NCBI GenBank assembly: GCA_015207585.1
Contig: JADEWQ010000064.1
Coordinates: 1-33,241, forward strand
Reading direction: 5' to 3'
From: Pleurocapsales cyanobacterium LEGE 06147
GTDB taxonomy: Bacteria; Cyanobacteriota; Cyanobacteriia; Cyanobacteriales; Xenococcaceae
DNA length: 33,241 bases
Shown: positions 1 to 8,644 of the stretch, one piece after another
How positions within the stretch are numbered: the stretch's first letter is position 1
Layout: the number at the start of each line of letters is the position of its first letter
The notes under the pieces: model-generated
Database searches by the model: none
Seen by the model: the letters and a program-made list of their open reading frames with translations, nothing else
What the model was told of the DNA's origin: nothing
Position numbers and translations under genes: made by a program

Positions 1-233
1 TGCCATGACGCAAGAGCGCGAGCGCACTTTAATCTGTTTCCTTTTTTAGTTTAAAATGCCCTTGATGCTTCTATTTCTATATACTTGACAATTTGTACAT
101 TTTCTTAACTTGTCACCAATGGGCAATACCCTTTTCAGGGTTTGGTTTCTAGCCAACGAATCGCACTCCTGCTCGAAACCCATAGTCGATAGTTAGCCAA
201 ACTCTTCAATTTCCTAAAGAAGGAGATACTAAG

Positions 234-545
234 ATGAAAAAGATTTTATCCTTAAGTCTGAGCGCACTGACAGCATTAACGTCTGTTTCTGCCTTTTCTT
301 TATCTGCTAAAGCCTTGGATTTGGGAGACTTTCTCCTGGGGGCGGGAACGGCAGCCGGAGCTAGCATTATAATTAATAACAACAGGCGAGCCGAAGCAGA
401 ACGCCACAGTCCTGTCTCTGCGCAGGAAGAATATTATCGAGGAATTCAAGACGGTACAAACGGAGCTAAATACGACAATCCTCGCGATTCTGCCGACTAC
501 GACCGAGGATACGCGGAAGGACTTCGCAGAAGAGAGGGAAACTAG
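234..545 (+). CDS. small secreted protein of unknown function
   Basis: This 103-residue protein has a clear signal peptide: a Lys-rich start (MKK), a hydrophobic Leu/Ser/Ala core, and a probable cleavage site after AKA near residue 27. The mature part is short. It begins with a Gly/Ala-rich stretch and ends in a charged, tyrosine-rich tail with two related units, YYRGIQDG and YDRGYAEG. A strong ribosome binding site, AGAAGGAGAT at 217-226, lies 7 bases before the ATG and fixes the start. I do not recognise a family. It is probably exported to the periplasm or beyond. It stands alone, convergent with the next gene. Confidence 0.75.
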   Translation: MKKILSLSLSALTALTSVSAFSLSAKALDLGDFLLGAGTAAGASIIINNNRRAEAERHSPVSAQEEYYRGIQDGTNGAKYDNPRDSADYDRGYAEGLRRREGN

Positions 546-615
546 GATTTCACCACGTTAATTGTGAGCTTGTTGAAATTGAAATGGAAACGCGGAAAAA
601 GGCAAATGTTCTTTT

Positions 616-1704
616 TTAAACTGCTAACAACTGCTGCTGAATCTTGATTCCTCTACTTTTCATTGCTTTTTCAAACAAATCCGTAGGTAAAGCTTGTTCT
701 ACTGGGTAAATACCTGGTTTAGGTAACTTTCCTTCCAATAAAAATTGGGCTATGCTACCAGTACCAGCTCCAGCAGCAACTGCTGTATTATCGTGTACCA
801 TTGTCAAGCAGTATTTTACACTTTTACCCTCTTTGCTTCCGGTAATTTCTGCGCGCATAGCAACGCCAATGCCGCTAACTTTATCTGTTACTGAAGTCAT
901 CAAATAGCTTACACGGGAGAAAAACTCTATGCCTTGAGAGCTTTCAATCCAAGCAGAGGGAAAAACGTGAGCAGTAATCCAAGTTAGATGATTATAAAGA
1001 TCGGGTATTGAACCAAATTTGGTGATTACAGTTTGAACGGGAAAAGAATCAGCAAAGGTATAGGTTTCTGGCATGTCAAACCAATATACGCCCGTTTTAC
1101 CATAAGGTTTGGGAAATTCAATTACTTCTCGCTCGCTATAGGGTAAAACTTTTTGCCACTTGCCATCGATCCAGGCATCAAAATCAGTGCGCAAACCAAG
1201 AAAGGTTGTTCGCATCACCGTCAAACCAGCTCCACCAGAACCAGCGACGACATAGCTTAAATGAATTTTTTCTGGGTTATCTAATTGTTCGACTCCTTGT
1301 TTGACCATACTGTTAGAAATGCCAGGAAAAATACCTGTATTGAGTATGGCTGTCACTCCAGCTTCGATTGCTTTATCGCGATATTTAATTACTCGTTCGT
1401 AAAAAGAACGATGATCGCTCACATCGAGATAATTAACTCCTTCCTCTATACAGGTTTTTAAAACGCGACCATCCCGATAATGAAAGGGACCCGCACAGTG
1501 AACTACTAGATCGCAAGAAGCGATCGCCCGTCTCAAACCCTCGAAATCGTCTAAATCTAGAGTGAGAAAATGTAGAGGATTTACTACTTGTTTTGGTTGT
1601 CTGGAGGTAACAATTACTTTTGCCTCTGTGTGGTTGACAATATCTTGAGCTACACTACTACCTATTCGTCCGCAACCGCCAATAACCAACACTTTCTTGC
1701 TCAT
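616..1704 (-). CDS. saccharopine dehydrogenase-like NAD(P)-binding oxidoreductase
   Basis: About 362 residues. The N-terminus has a Rossmann nucleotide-binding loop (VLVIGGCGRIGSSVA, the GxGxxG form), followed by the DLDD...GPF pattern with an invariant-looking HCAGPF stretch, as in the saccharopine dehydrogenase / homospermidine synthase superfamily. The C-terminal half is the alpha/beta substrate domain of that family. The substrate cannot be inferred; in cyanobacteria this family contains many members unrelated to lysine metabolism. I prefer the ATG at 1704 (MSKKVLV) over the upstream TTG at 1713, because the Rossmann strand begins right after it. It is transcribed alone, divergent from the DUF218 gene. 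Confidence 0.8.
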   Translation of the reverse strand: MSKKVLVIGGCGRIGSSVAQDIVNHTEAKVIVTSRQPKQVVNPLHFLTLDLDDFEGLRRAIASCDLVVHCAGPFHYRDGRVLKTCIEEGVNYLDVSDHRSFYERVIKYRDKAIEAGVTAILNTGIFPGISNSMVKQGVEQLDNPEKIHLSYVVAGSGGAGLTVMRTTFLGLRTDFDAWIDGKWQKVLPYSEREVIEFPKPYGKTGVYWFDMPETYTFADSFPVQTVITKFGSIPDLYNHLTWITAHVFPSAWIESSQGIEFFSRVSYLMTSVTDKVSGIGVAMRAEITGSKEGKSVKYCLTMVHDNTAVAAGAGTGSIAQFLLEGKLPKPGIYPVEQALPTDLFEKAMKSRGIKIQQQLLAV

Positions 1705-1873
1705 GATCGTCAAATCAATTTTTTTTTAATAATTCAGCTGCTTTGATTAAATAGCTATCGCTCGACCAGAATTTACTAGCTTAAAAATTTTTAAGCATTT
1801 CTTTCTTTGGTCTAATTGTTTGACTATTTTCCAGATAAATAAAAAAAGGCTGTATTATCTGTTATCGAACCTG

Positions 1874-2482
1874 ATGTCTTTAAATTTTAGTTACCGCAGA
1901 AATAATTACTATCGTGTCAAATCTCGCCCAAGAACCAAAAAATTCTTTCCCTTGCTCTTATCTACTTTAGCAGTCGGCTTGTGGTTAGGTTACAAACAAC
2001 TTGAGAGTTATTGGATACAACCAGAAGCATTGTTTGTCTTAGGAGGACACGAGGAACGAGAAAGATTTGCAGCTAAACTGGCGCAAAAACATCCCAACTT
2101 ACCTATTTGGGTTTCTTCCGGCAGTCCTCAAGATTACGCAGAAAAAATTTTTGCAAAGGCGGGAATTAAGAGCGATCGCCTGCACCTAGATTATCGCGCT
2201 AGGGATACGATAACTAATTTTACTACTATTGTAGATGAATTAAAAGCTAGGGGCATAAATAGTGTTTATTTAGTCACTTCCGAAAATCATATGTTGCGCG
2301 CTCGTTTAATCGGACAAATTGTTTTTGGTAGTCGCGGTATCGTTTTCAAGTCCATCTCTGTCCCTTCAGATTCTCCTCCCGAACCCTTGGAAAAATGTTT
2401 GCGAGATGGTGCCAGAGCAATTTTTTGGCTAGTAACCGGTCATACGGGTGCAACCCTGATGCATTTTCGGGACGATCCTTAA
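1874..2482 (+). CDS. membrane-anchored DUF218 (YdcF/SanA/ElyC-type) protein
   Basis: About 202 residues from the ATG at 1874; an in-frame TTG at 1820 would add 18 residues and cannot be excluded. A basic N-terminus is followed by one transmembrane helix (FFPLLLSTLAVGLWLGY), then a DUF218 domain. That domain shows the family features: strand ALFVLGG, then IWVSSGSP, the DYRARDTITNF region with acidic/Asn active-site-like residues, and VYLVTSENHMLRARL. DUF218 proteins such as SanA and ElyC act in envelope and murein-related processes, but the reaction is unclear for most members. The domain probably faces the periplasm. The gene ends just before the structured RNA element at 2507. Confidence 0.85.
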   Translation: MSLNFSYRRNNYYRVKSRPRTKKFFPLLLSTLAVGLWLGYKQLESYWIQPEALFVLGGHEERERFAAKLAQKHPNLPIWVSSGSPQDYAEKIFAKAGIKSDRLHLDYRARDTITNFTTIVDELKARGINSVYLVTSENHMLRARLIGQIVFGSRGIVFKSISVPSDSPPEPLEKCLRDGARAIFWLVTGHTGATLMHFRDDP

Positions 2483-2506
2483 TAGCACTCGTTTAGTTTG
2501 CCGTGA

Positions 2507-2850
2507 ACTAAAGTTCCGGCTCAAAGCTTAAACCCATTGAAATGGGTTAGATCGACCAAATTGCGAGTCCAAGATACTCCGCTGCCGACCCAGCTCGAAT
2601 CAAATTCGAGCCAGCAAGCGGTGGCAGGGTCGCTCTTGCCTGCCACTGCCTTCGGTGGCAGTGCATTCTGCACCGTCTCACGGACGGAGTTTACAACAGT
2701 CACCAGTGAAAGAAAAACTGGTGACTGACGGGGCGCGTTGTTCTAGGTTGACTGGACACAGCCCCTCGCCTGCTTGGACTTCGTCAGTTTTAACTGACTT
2801 AAGTCTTGAGGGGAGAAAATCGATCTCCTAGGGGCTATGGGTAAGTCCTA
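2507..2850 (+). ncRNA. ORF-less HEARO / omega-RNA-like structured RNA element
   Basis: This spacer between two convergent genes is unusually rich in hairpins. Seen directly: AACCCAT/ATGGGTT (2531-2537, 2542-2548); GCTCGAAT/ATTCGAGC with a 3-base loop (2593-2600, 2604-2611); CACTGCC/GGCAGTG with loop TTCGGT (2644-2663); a perfect 11-bp stem CAGTCACCAGT/ACTGGTGACTG (2697-2707, 2717-2727); GGGGC/GCCCC (2730-2734, 2761-2765); and TCAGTT/AACTGA (2784-2797). The block starts right after GTGA (2503-2506). Known background: HEARO elements lie immediately downstream of ATGA or GTGA, often without their IscB (HNH) ORF, and are common in cyanobacteria. No IscB ORF follows here. The HEARO name is by recalled resemblance, not a model search, and the ends are approximate. 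Confidence 0.6.
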
Positions 2851-2859
2851 TAAATTTAA

Positions 2860-3717
2860 TTAATCATTAATTGCTGAATAAATAGCTGAATAATCATCAT
2901 CGGCAAAACCCAAATCGATCGCCTTTTGTACGATTTGACGCATTCCTTCTAGACTGTTAAGATTTAGTCCGAGTTCTCGTGCTTGTTCTAGAAATAAATC
3001 TGTATCTTTGAGGAGGTGTTTGGTGGGAAAGTTGGGGTTGGCGTAGTTGCGATCGCTCATGCGGGATAATTTTTTATCGAAGGTAGGTGCATAAAGAGCA
3101 CTTTGACGCAAAATCTGCATAAACTGTTCTACGTCAACTCCATAACGCTCAATAAAACCCAAACTCAGACCAAAAGCACCGGTCAAACTGACAATGAGTT
3201 GATTGAGAGCTAATTTTGTAGCCGCAGCCGTACCTACCGGACCGATATGTATCGGTTCGGGACTAAAGTGTTTTAATAAGTTAAACCAGCGATTAAATTG
3301 CTCCTCCGTACTGCCTACCATTACAATCAATTCCCTGGTTTGCACTTGAGGAATACTACCCAGTACTGGTGCTTCTAAATATTCGCCTCCAGCAGCGACG
3401 ATCGCATCGTGAAGCCGTTGGCTTTCTGTCGGCGCGATCGTTCCCATTTGAATAAAGGTACGATCGCTCAAGTAAGGACGGGATGCATCAGAAAACAAAA
3501 CTTCTTCGCTCGCCGCACTGTCGGCAAGCATTAAGATAAAACAATCAGCCGCTTTTATAGCTACTTCTGGCGAATTAGTTACTATTGCTCCTTTCTCTTG
3601 GAGTAATTGCAGTTTGGCAGCAGTACGATTGTAGGCAATCAGTGGGACATTCTGTTCTATCAGACGCAATCCCATTGGTTGACCCATTAAACCAGTTCCT
3701 AATAATCCAATCTTCAC
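2860..3717 (-). CDS. NAD(P)-dependent beta-hydroxyacid dehydrogenase (HIBADH/GLYR family)
   Basis: A 285-residue protein with the family architecture. The N-terminal Rossmann loop is GLLGTGLMGQPM (residues 4-15). The substrate loop EAPVLGS (115-121) resembles the glyoxylate / succinic-semialdehyde reductase branch more than classical 3-hydroxyisobutyrate dehydrogenase. The catalytic Lys is K168 in KLALNQL. The C-terminal helical domain (about 165-285) completes the fold. It would reduce a short aldehyde or ketoacid, or oxidise the beta-hydroxyacid, in the cytosol. The exact substrate cannot be told; glyoxylate or succinic semialdehyde is likely from the APVLGS loop. It starts at an ATG and converges with the upstream DUF218 gene across the RNA element. 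Confidence 0.88.
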   Translation of the reverse strand: MKIGLLGTGLMGQPMGLRLIEQNVPLIAYNRTAAKLQLLQEKGAIVTNSPEVAIKAADCFILMLADSAASEEVLFSDASRPYLSDRTFIQMGTIAPTESQRLHDAIVAAGGEYLEAPVLGSIPQVQTRELIVMVGSTEEQFNRWFNLLKHFSPEPIHIGPVGTAAATKLALNQLIVSLTGAFGLSLGFIERYGVDVEQFMQILRQSALYAPTFDKKLSRMSDRNYANPNFPTKHLLKDTDLFLEQARELGLNLNSLEGMRQIVQKAIDLGFADDDYSAIYSAIND

Positions 3718-3767
3718 AGTCTGACTCTCGCAGTAAATGCTGTCCCAATTATGTTACCGCGATCGCT

Positions 3768-3986
3768 CTAATTAAAATTTTCTACTAACCAATGATTTAC
3801 ACCAAGAACAAACGGCAAGACTATTACTACCAGCTTTAGTAACCATGGTGCACAAACTAGAGTGATAAAGCCAAACAAGACAGCAGTAAACTTCATTGCC
3901 ACCTTAAAAACATCATCTTCAATTATGTAGCTAAGGCAAATTGCCCCTATCGTAATCAGCAAACTAATTAGAGAAAGCACTAGCAT
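3768..3986 (-). CDS. small two-helix membrane protein, unknown function
   Basis: About 72 residues from the ATG at 3986, consisting mostly of hydrophobic helices. Helix one runs from MLVLSLISLLITIGAICLS. A short acidic linker (IIEDD) follows, then a long hydrophobic stretch (FTAVLFGFITLVCAPWLL and LVVIVLPFVLGV). I chose the ATG over the GTG at 3995 because AGGGAG (4000-3995 on the minus strand) lies 8 bases before the ATG but overlaps the GTG. No family is recognised. It lies 50 bases upstream of the dehydrogenase start and may share its transcript. Confidence 0.55.
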   Translation of the reverse strand: MLVLSLISLLITIGAICLSYIIEDDVFKVAMKFTAVLFGFITLVCAPWLLKLVVIVLPFVLGVNHWLVENFN

Positions 3987-4456
3987 CGCTTTCACTCCCT
4001 AGAGATAGATGCGGTGCGTTCCTTCGGTTAATTAAACCTACTTCCGTCTCTCCACGGTCTTTGTTTTGGAGGCTGTGGTGAGATGAACGATTGACATAAG
4101 ACACGAGTCCTGCGATTCGACAACAGGGACGTGCCTTCACGAAATCCAAACAGGCTAAGCCCTTGAAAGGCAGAGGACGTTGGACTCATTCAATATTAAG
4201 ATATTATAACTCAGTACGCCAGTGTTAACTGTTATTTAAAATTTGCTAAGGGATTGCTAGGTAGATCTTCCTTCGTACGAATTCTGAGGAAGGTGAACTT
4301 TTTGTATTTAATTTATTCGAGTAAAGGACTTGAATTCAGCTAAGAGAAATTTGAGAGGTCAGAAGTCAGGGGGCGGGAGTAGAGTAATTAAATTGCTGAC
4401 CGCGGGGCTGGGTGGTGCCGACCTCATACCTCTGACCTCCTTCTGACAAGTCTATT
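3987..4456. other. gene-free spacer, about 470 bases
   Basis: I see no convincing gene here. The part from about 4010 to 4190 is visibly richer in G+C than its surroundings, with short open frames on the minus strand but no signal or family motif. A weak hairpin CTTCCT/AGGAAG (4267-4272, 4287-4292) encloses the palindrome TCGTACGA. The part next to glgB carries the inverted repeat listed separately. The G+C-richer block could be a decayed mobile-element end, but I could not match it to one. Confidence 0.4.
4356..4438. repeat. inverted repeat AGGTCAGA...TCTGACCT downstream of glgB
   Basis: AGGTCAGAAG at 4356-4365 is mirrored by TCTGACCT at 4431-4438, with further GTCAG/CTGAC copies close by (4365-4369, 4443-4447). 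Such short GTCAG-type repeats are common spacer filler in cyanobacterial genomes. The pair could form a long-loop stem after the glgB stop on the minus strand, but there is no T-run, so a terminator role is not supported. Confidence 0.45.
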
Positions 4457-6754
4457 CTAAGTCTCAGATTTCATCGCTGCAGCAGTTTTCGTACGGTCTA
4501 ATTTGAAAACAAGTACGCCCAGGGGTGGTAAACAAAGATCGAGAGAATGGGGAAAATTATGGAAAGACCATTCATCCGTCCACTTACCCCCTAAGTTTCC
4601 CATATTGCTACCGCCATACTGACGAGCATCGCTGTTAAATATTTCAGTGTAAAATCCTGCTTCCGGTACGCCGATCCGATAATGACTGTGCGGTTGAGGG
4701 GTAAAGTTACATACCACCACCAGAAAATCATGAGGATCTTTGCTACGACGAATAAAAGAGACTACACTATGGCGATTATCGCTACAATCAATCCACTGAA
4801 AACCTTCCTCTTCAAAATCTTGAGTATAGAGAGCCGATTCATTCCGATAAAGCTTATTGAGATCGACAAATAACTGCTTGAGCTTTTGATGAGGCTCATA
4901 CTGGAGTAAATACCATTCGAGATCTCCCCACACATTCCACTCACTCCACTGTCCAAATTCCATGCTCATAAACATGGTCTTTTTACCTGGGTGAGTAAAC
5001 ATATAGGTAAACAAACAGCGAACGTTAGCAAATTTTTGCCATTCGTCTCCTGGCATCTTACCTATGATATTACTCTTGCCGTGAACCACTTCATCGTGGG
5101 AAAGAGCCAGCATATAATTCTCGCTGTGATGATACCACATGCTGAAGGTAATGTTATTTTGATGAAACTGGCGGAACCAGGGATCCATGCTGAAGTAATC
5201 CAGCATGTCGTGCATCCAACCCATATTCCATTTCAGGTTAAAGCCCAATCCTCCTACATAAGTTGGCCAAGATACCATCGGCCAAGCGGTTGACTCTTCA
5301 GCGATCGAAAGAACCCCCGGAAAATAGCTAAAGATCAGATGATTTGCCTGACGCAAAAAGTCTGCAGCTTCTAAATTTTCTCTACCACCATATTCGTTAG
5401 TCACCCATTCTCCTGGCTTGCGGCAATAATCAAGGTAGAGCATGGAGGCTACTGCATCCACCCGAATGCCATCAATATGGAACTTGTCAAACCAGAATAA
5501 GGCATTGGCAACCAAAAAGTTGCGCACTTCATTGCGGCTGTAATTAAAAACTAAAGTACCCCATTCTTTGTGTTCCCCTTTGCGAGGATCTGCGTGTTCG
5601 TACAGGTGAGTGCCATCGAAAAACGCCAAACCGTGACCATCTTTGGGAAAATGACCGGGAACCCAATCTACAATCATTCCAATACCGTTTTGGTGGCATT
5701 GGTCTACAAAATACATAAAATCTTCGGGATTACCATAGCGCGAAGTTGGCGCAAAATAACCCGTCACCTGATAACCCCAGGAGCCATCAAAGGGATGCTC
5801 GGCAATGGGTAATAGCTCGATGTGAGTATAGCCTAATTCTTTAATATAAGGAATTAATTTTTCTGCCAGTTCGTAATAGCTCAAAAAACGAGCTTCTGGC
5901 TTCCATTCCGAGACTTGAATCGGTTCTGATTCTCCTGAAAGCAAGCGGGTTTTTTCTTGAGAGGAAGCGTGCAACCAAGAACCAAGATGAAGTTCGTAAA
6001 CGGAAATAGGCTGAGTTAGCGGATCGGTGTGACGACGATTCTCCATCCATTTATCGTCATGCCATTTATAGGTATCTAGATTGGCAACCACAGAAGCAGT
6101 TTTTGGTCTTACTTCTTGTTGAAATCCGTAGGGATCGGATTTTTCGTAGATATGCCCCTCCCAGTTTTTGATTTCGTATTTGTATCTGGTGCCCGCTCCA
6201 AGTTCGGGAATAAATAATTCCCAAACCCCATTATCCCGTTTACGCATTTGGTGTTCTCTACCATCCCAGTGATTAAAATCACCGATTAGAGAAATATTGC
6301 GAGCATTGGGAGCCCAGACAGCAAAGTATACTCCTTCAACCCCATCAATTTTGGTCGGGTGTGCACCTAATTTTTCATAGATACGATGATGATTTCCTTC
6401 AGCAAAGAGGTGAATATCAAAATCAGTTAGTTTGGGAGAACGAAAAGCATAAGGATCGTAGATAACTCGTTCCCGTTCTCCTTCTTTAAGACGCAGTTGA
6501 TAGTTTACCAGTTCTGGGGTTTCAATGGTACAGACAAAGAAATGGGGATGATGCAAAGGTTGCATGGGGTATTGAGTCCGCTCTGCTGGACAAATTACCC
6601 AAGCAGCTTCAGCTTTAGGAAGATAGGCGCGGACTACCCAACTTTTTACTTTGCCATTTTGTTCTAGAGGATGACAGCCAAGAATTTCAAAAGGGTCATG
6701 ATGGAGATTGTTAACAATCTGATAGACTTGTTCGGGAGCAAGAATTGAAGACAT
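4457..6754 (-). CDS. glgB: 1,4-alpha-glucan branching enzyme
   Basis: A 765-residue GH13 enzyme that makes alpha-1,6 branches in glycogen. Order of domains: an N-terminal GlgB extension (about 1-120); a CBM48 module (about 135-225, [19 protein letters not shown]); the catalytic barrel (about 250-620); and a C-terminal all-beta domain. Catalytic motifs are intact: [14 protein letters not shown] (363-376); nucleophile D433 in [11 protein letters not shown]; acid/base glutamate in the IAEES motif (E486/E487); and D554 in [10 protein letters not shown]. Length is normal for cyanobacterial GlgB. It acts in cytosolic storage glucan synthesis after GlgC and GlgA, which are not in this window. It is transcribed alone or with the small secreted gene upstream at 6868-7152. 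Confidence 0.98.
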   Translation of the reverse strand: MSSILAPEQVYQIVNNLHHDPFEILGCHPLEQNGKVKSWVVRAYLPKAEAAWVICPAERTQYPMQPLHHPHFFVCTIETPELVNYQLRLKEGERERVIYDPYAFRSPKLTDFDIHLFAEGNHHRIYEKLGAHPTKIDGVEGVYFAVWAPNARNISLIGDFNHWDGREHQMRKRDNGVWELFIPELGAGTRYKYEIKNWEGHIYEKSDPYGFQQEVRPKTASVVANLDTYKWHDDKWMENRRHTDPLTQPISVYELHLGSWLHASSQEKTRLLSGESEPIQVSEWKPEARFLSYYELAEKLIPYIKELGYTHIELLPIAEHPFDGSWGYQVTGYFAPTSRYGNPEDFMYFVDQCHQNGIGMIVDWVPGHFPKDGHGLAFFDGTHLYEHADPRKGEHKEWGTLVFNYSRNEVRNFLVANALFWFDKFHIDGIRVDAVASMLYLDYCRKPGEWVTNEYGGRENLEAADFLRQANHLIFSYFPGVLSIAEESTAWPMVSWPTYVGGLGFNLKWNMGWMHDMLDYFSMDPWFRQFHQNNITFSMWYHHSENYMLALSHDEVVHGKSNIIGKMPGDEWQKFANVRCLFTYMFTHPGKKTMFMSMEFGQWSEWNVWGDLEWYLLQYEPHQKLKQLFVDLNKLYRNESALYTQDFEEEGFQWIDCSDNRHSVVSFIRRSKDPHDFLVVVCNFTPQPHSHYRIGVPEAGFYTEIFNSDARQYGGSNMGNLGGKWTDEWSFHNFPHSLDLCLPPLGVLVFKLDRTKTAAAMKSET

Positions 6755-6867
6755 TAAACTACTAATACCAATTTATGTTTAAAGCAGATAGATGGTAGTT
6801 GACTTACTTTTTTTAATATTTTGATACATTTTTAACTATTTTTTACGTTTTTGTTCTAATAAATCTC

Positions 6868-7152
6868 TTAAAAGGGAGTTATTGTTTTAAAAAATTTGCG
6901 TATTTCTAGTAAAAAGATGAGCTGTCGTATTTCGGAATTTAATTGTTGGGGATAGGGGCTTTCAGCTAATTGAGCTTGTAATTGAGCATATTCAGCAGCA
7001 GTCAAAGGTTTGCCATTGATAGGCGATCGCGCCTCCAAGATTATTTCCGTTCTCAATATTTCTTCTGGAATGTCTTCTGGCGGCGGCAAAGCCAAACTAG
7101 ATTGTGAAAATAACACTATTAAAAGAGTAAGGCTTAAGAGCGGATTTTTCAT
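6868..7152 (-). CDS. small secreted protein, conserved-looking, unknown function
   Basis: A 94-residue protein with a signal peptide (MKNPLLSLTLLIVLFSQSSLA, probable cleavage near residue 22). A Pro-rich stretch (LPPPEDIPEEILRTEI) and a soluble helical tail follow, with LTAAEYAQLQAQLAESPYP and SEIRQLIFLLEIRKFF. The regular amphipathic helices and the lack of low-complexity sequence suggest a real gene. I believe similar small proteins occur in other cyanobacteria but know no function. It is divergent from the pentapeptide gene at 7282 and 113 bases upstream of glgB on the same strand. Confidence 0.7.
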   Translation of the reverse strand: MKNPLLSLTLLIVLFSQSSLALPPPEDIPEEILRTEIILEARSPINGKPLTAAEYAQLQAQLAESPYPQQLNSEIRQLIFLLEIRKFFKTITPF

Positions 7153-7281
7153 AACATTTCTGACTTTTTCTGAAAAAATAGAGACTGCCGAACAAGTAAA
7201 AATTTTTTATGGCAAACAAACAAGCAACGGCACCATCATGATAGCGTTATGGCAGAGTGAGTTAAGCCGAGTCTATTAGCC

Positions 7282-8436
7282 ATGCAAAATACTGTCTCTA
7301 ATATGCGCCTCTTAGAGTTAGAGAATAGGTGTCCAGACTTTGTCTCCATCCAATTAGAAGCTATTGCAGCTCAATCTAATGATAACGAGTCAAATAAGTT
7401 CGATCTCTATTGGAATATTAGCTTTAAGCCCCAGTGGCAGTCTTTGTTAGATGGACGGGTTAAATTGGGATTAAAAGGCGGAAAACTCAATCTTACCCTA
7501 GACAATGGCAAGTTTACACGGATAAATCGCCAACTTGCTAGGGAGTTGACTATAACCGCCGCTGAAACTACTAAAACTAATGTCAGTTGGCTTTTGGAGA
7601 TCGAAGCAGGAAAAAGTGTTTTAACAGGTTCTTTCAGGGGGATCGAACTAGGAACGATTGAAGCGATCGCCCATCCCTGTAGTTTAGCGGTAACTTTTAC
7701 TGTTGATTCTGCCGCTGTTTGTGTGAGCGATACCGAAGATTTATGGTCTCATAATATTAGTCCGAACAAGCATGCCGTCTTAGAAAGGAAATTAAGTTTA
7801 TTTCTGTGGGAAAACCAGTTAACACCTTATCTTAGTTGGGCACAGTTAGCGTCTGGCGAATTGGAATCTTGGCAAAGTTTGGGAGAAAAAAACAGACAAA
7901 CAATTTCTTATTCAAGATTATCCCAATTAAAAGATCTAACTCAACAAATTTATGCAGCCAAAACTAACGATCTGCTAGAGTTAACCAGGCTTGCAGGTCT
8001 TAATCCACTGACAGATTTTGCCGGAGGTAATTTACTGGGTGCTGACCTCAATAATACAAATCTTAGCGGAGCTAATCTTACCCGCGCTAATCTAAGGGGA
8101 GCCAATCTTACAGACGCAGATTTGAGTGAAGCCAATTTAAGTCATGCTAAACTTAGCGGTGCAGACTTGAGTGGTGCCTATTTAGACAATGCTGATTTGA
8201 GTCACGCCGATTTGCATCGGGCTAGTCTAGTTTTAGCCAATCTTAGCAATGTAAATCTTAGCAATGCCAATTTAGAAGAAGCAAACTTAAGTAATACTAA
8301 TTTGAGTGGTATTAAAATAGCAGCAGCTAAGCTAGGTAATAATCCAGGTATTTCCGAACGGACAAAGCTCAGTCTCGAACAACAAGGAGCGATTTGGGAC
8401 GATATTTCTCTCAAGGGCGATCGCTCTTTCTCCTAA
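7282..8436 (+). CDS. pentapeptide-repeat protein with a large unassigned N-terminal region
   Basis: A 384-residue protein. Residues about 246-343 form roughly 19 tandem pentapeptides of the A(D/N)LxX type (LSGAN, LTRAN, LRGAN, LTDAD), which fold as a right-handed quadrilateral beta-helix. A 41-residue tail (GNNPGISERTKLSLEQQGAIWDD) follows. The first ~245 residues have no repeat. They look beta-rich up to about 150 (WNISFKPQWQ, GKLNLTLDNGKF, SWLLEIEAG), then helical. I do not recognise that part as a known domain. No signal peptide is seen, so it is probably cytosolic. It has its own promoter region, divergent from 6868-7152, and ends before the hairpins shared with psbO. Confidence 0.85.
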   Translation: MQNTVSNMRLLELENRCPDFVSIQLEAIAAQSNDNESNKFDLYWNISFKPQWQSLLDGRVKLGLKGGKLNLTLDNGKFTRINRQLARELTITAAETTKTNVSWLLEIEAGKSVLTGSFRGIELGTIEAIAHPCSLAVTFTVDSAAVCVSDTEDLWSHNISPNKHAVLERKLSLFLWENQLTPYLSWAQLASGELESWQSLGEKNRQTISYSRLSQLKDLTQQIYAAKTNDLLELTRLAGLNPLTDFAGGNLLGADLNNTNLSGANLTRANLRGANLTDADLSEANLSHAKLSGADLSGAYLDNADLSHADLHRASLVLANLSNVNLSNANLEEANLSNTNLSGIKIAAAKLGNNPGISERTKLSLEQQGAIWDDISLKGDRSFS

Positions 8437-8551
8437 AGGAAAATTTTGGAATCATAGTCGTTCCCAATAAAAACCGTAAGCCATAGCTCAAACTCTTCCT
8501 TCCCGTTCCCTGTTTGACACATTACGAAAAAATTAATTGGAATGACTATAT

Positions 8552-8575
8552 AAAAAAAGAGGGGATTTCCCCTCT
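8552..8575 (-). terminator. rho-independent terminator of psbO
   Basis: On the minus strand an AGAGGGG/CCCCTCT stem with a 4-base loop (8575 down to 8558) runs straight into T7 (8558-8552). It sits about 70 bases past the psbO stop. The same stem could also work on the plus strand after the pentapeptide gene, but there the trailing T-run is interrupted. Confidence 0.8.
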
Positions 8576-8577
8576 AA

Positions 8578-8623
8578 TTTCTTTTTATTAGATCATTTAA
8601 CAAAATAATCTAATAAAAAGAAA
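8578..8623. repeat. 16-bp perfect inverted repeat in the convergent psbO spacer
   Basis: TTTCTTTTTATTAGAT (8578-8593) and its exact reverse complement (8608-8623) flank a 14-base loop. The stem is AT-rich and lies between the psbO stop and the GC-rich terminator hairpin. In a psbO transcript both stems would form in series at the 3' end, which suggests mRNA 3'-end protection or a bidirectional terminator. Confidence 0.7.
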
Positions 8624-8644
8624 GTAGTAGATTTGCTTCGCTTT

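Noticed and set aside
1526-1533. GCGATCGC octamers considered as operator sites
   Set aside because: They occur throughout the window, mostly inside genes, as the HIP1 palindrome of cyanobacteria. They are useful for taxonomy but not as local regulation.
2521-2728. Overlapping small frames on both strands of the structured RNA element
   Set aside because: They are open only because of the GC-rich hairpins. Their predicted peptides follow the inverted repeats and have no independent support.
3964-4149. 61-codon minus-strand frame
   Set aside because: It overlaps the membrane protein gene in another frame, has no recognisable motif, and no good start signal.
7950-8414. Two open frames opposite the pentapeptide repeats
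   Set aside because: Their repetitive LRLAPLR-like sequence is simply the complement of the repeat codons.
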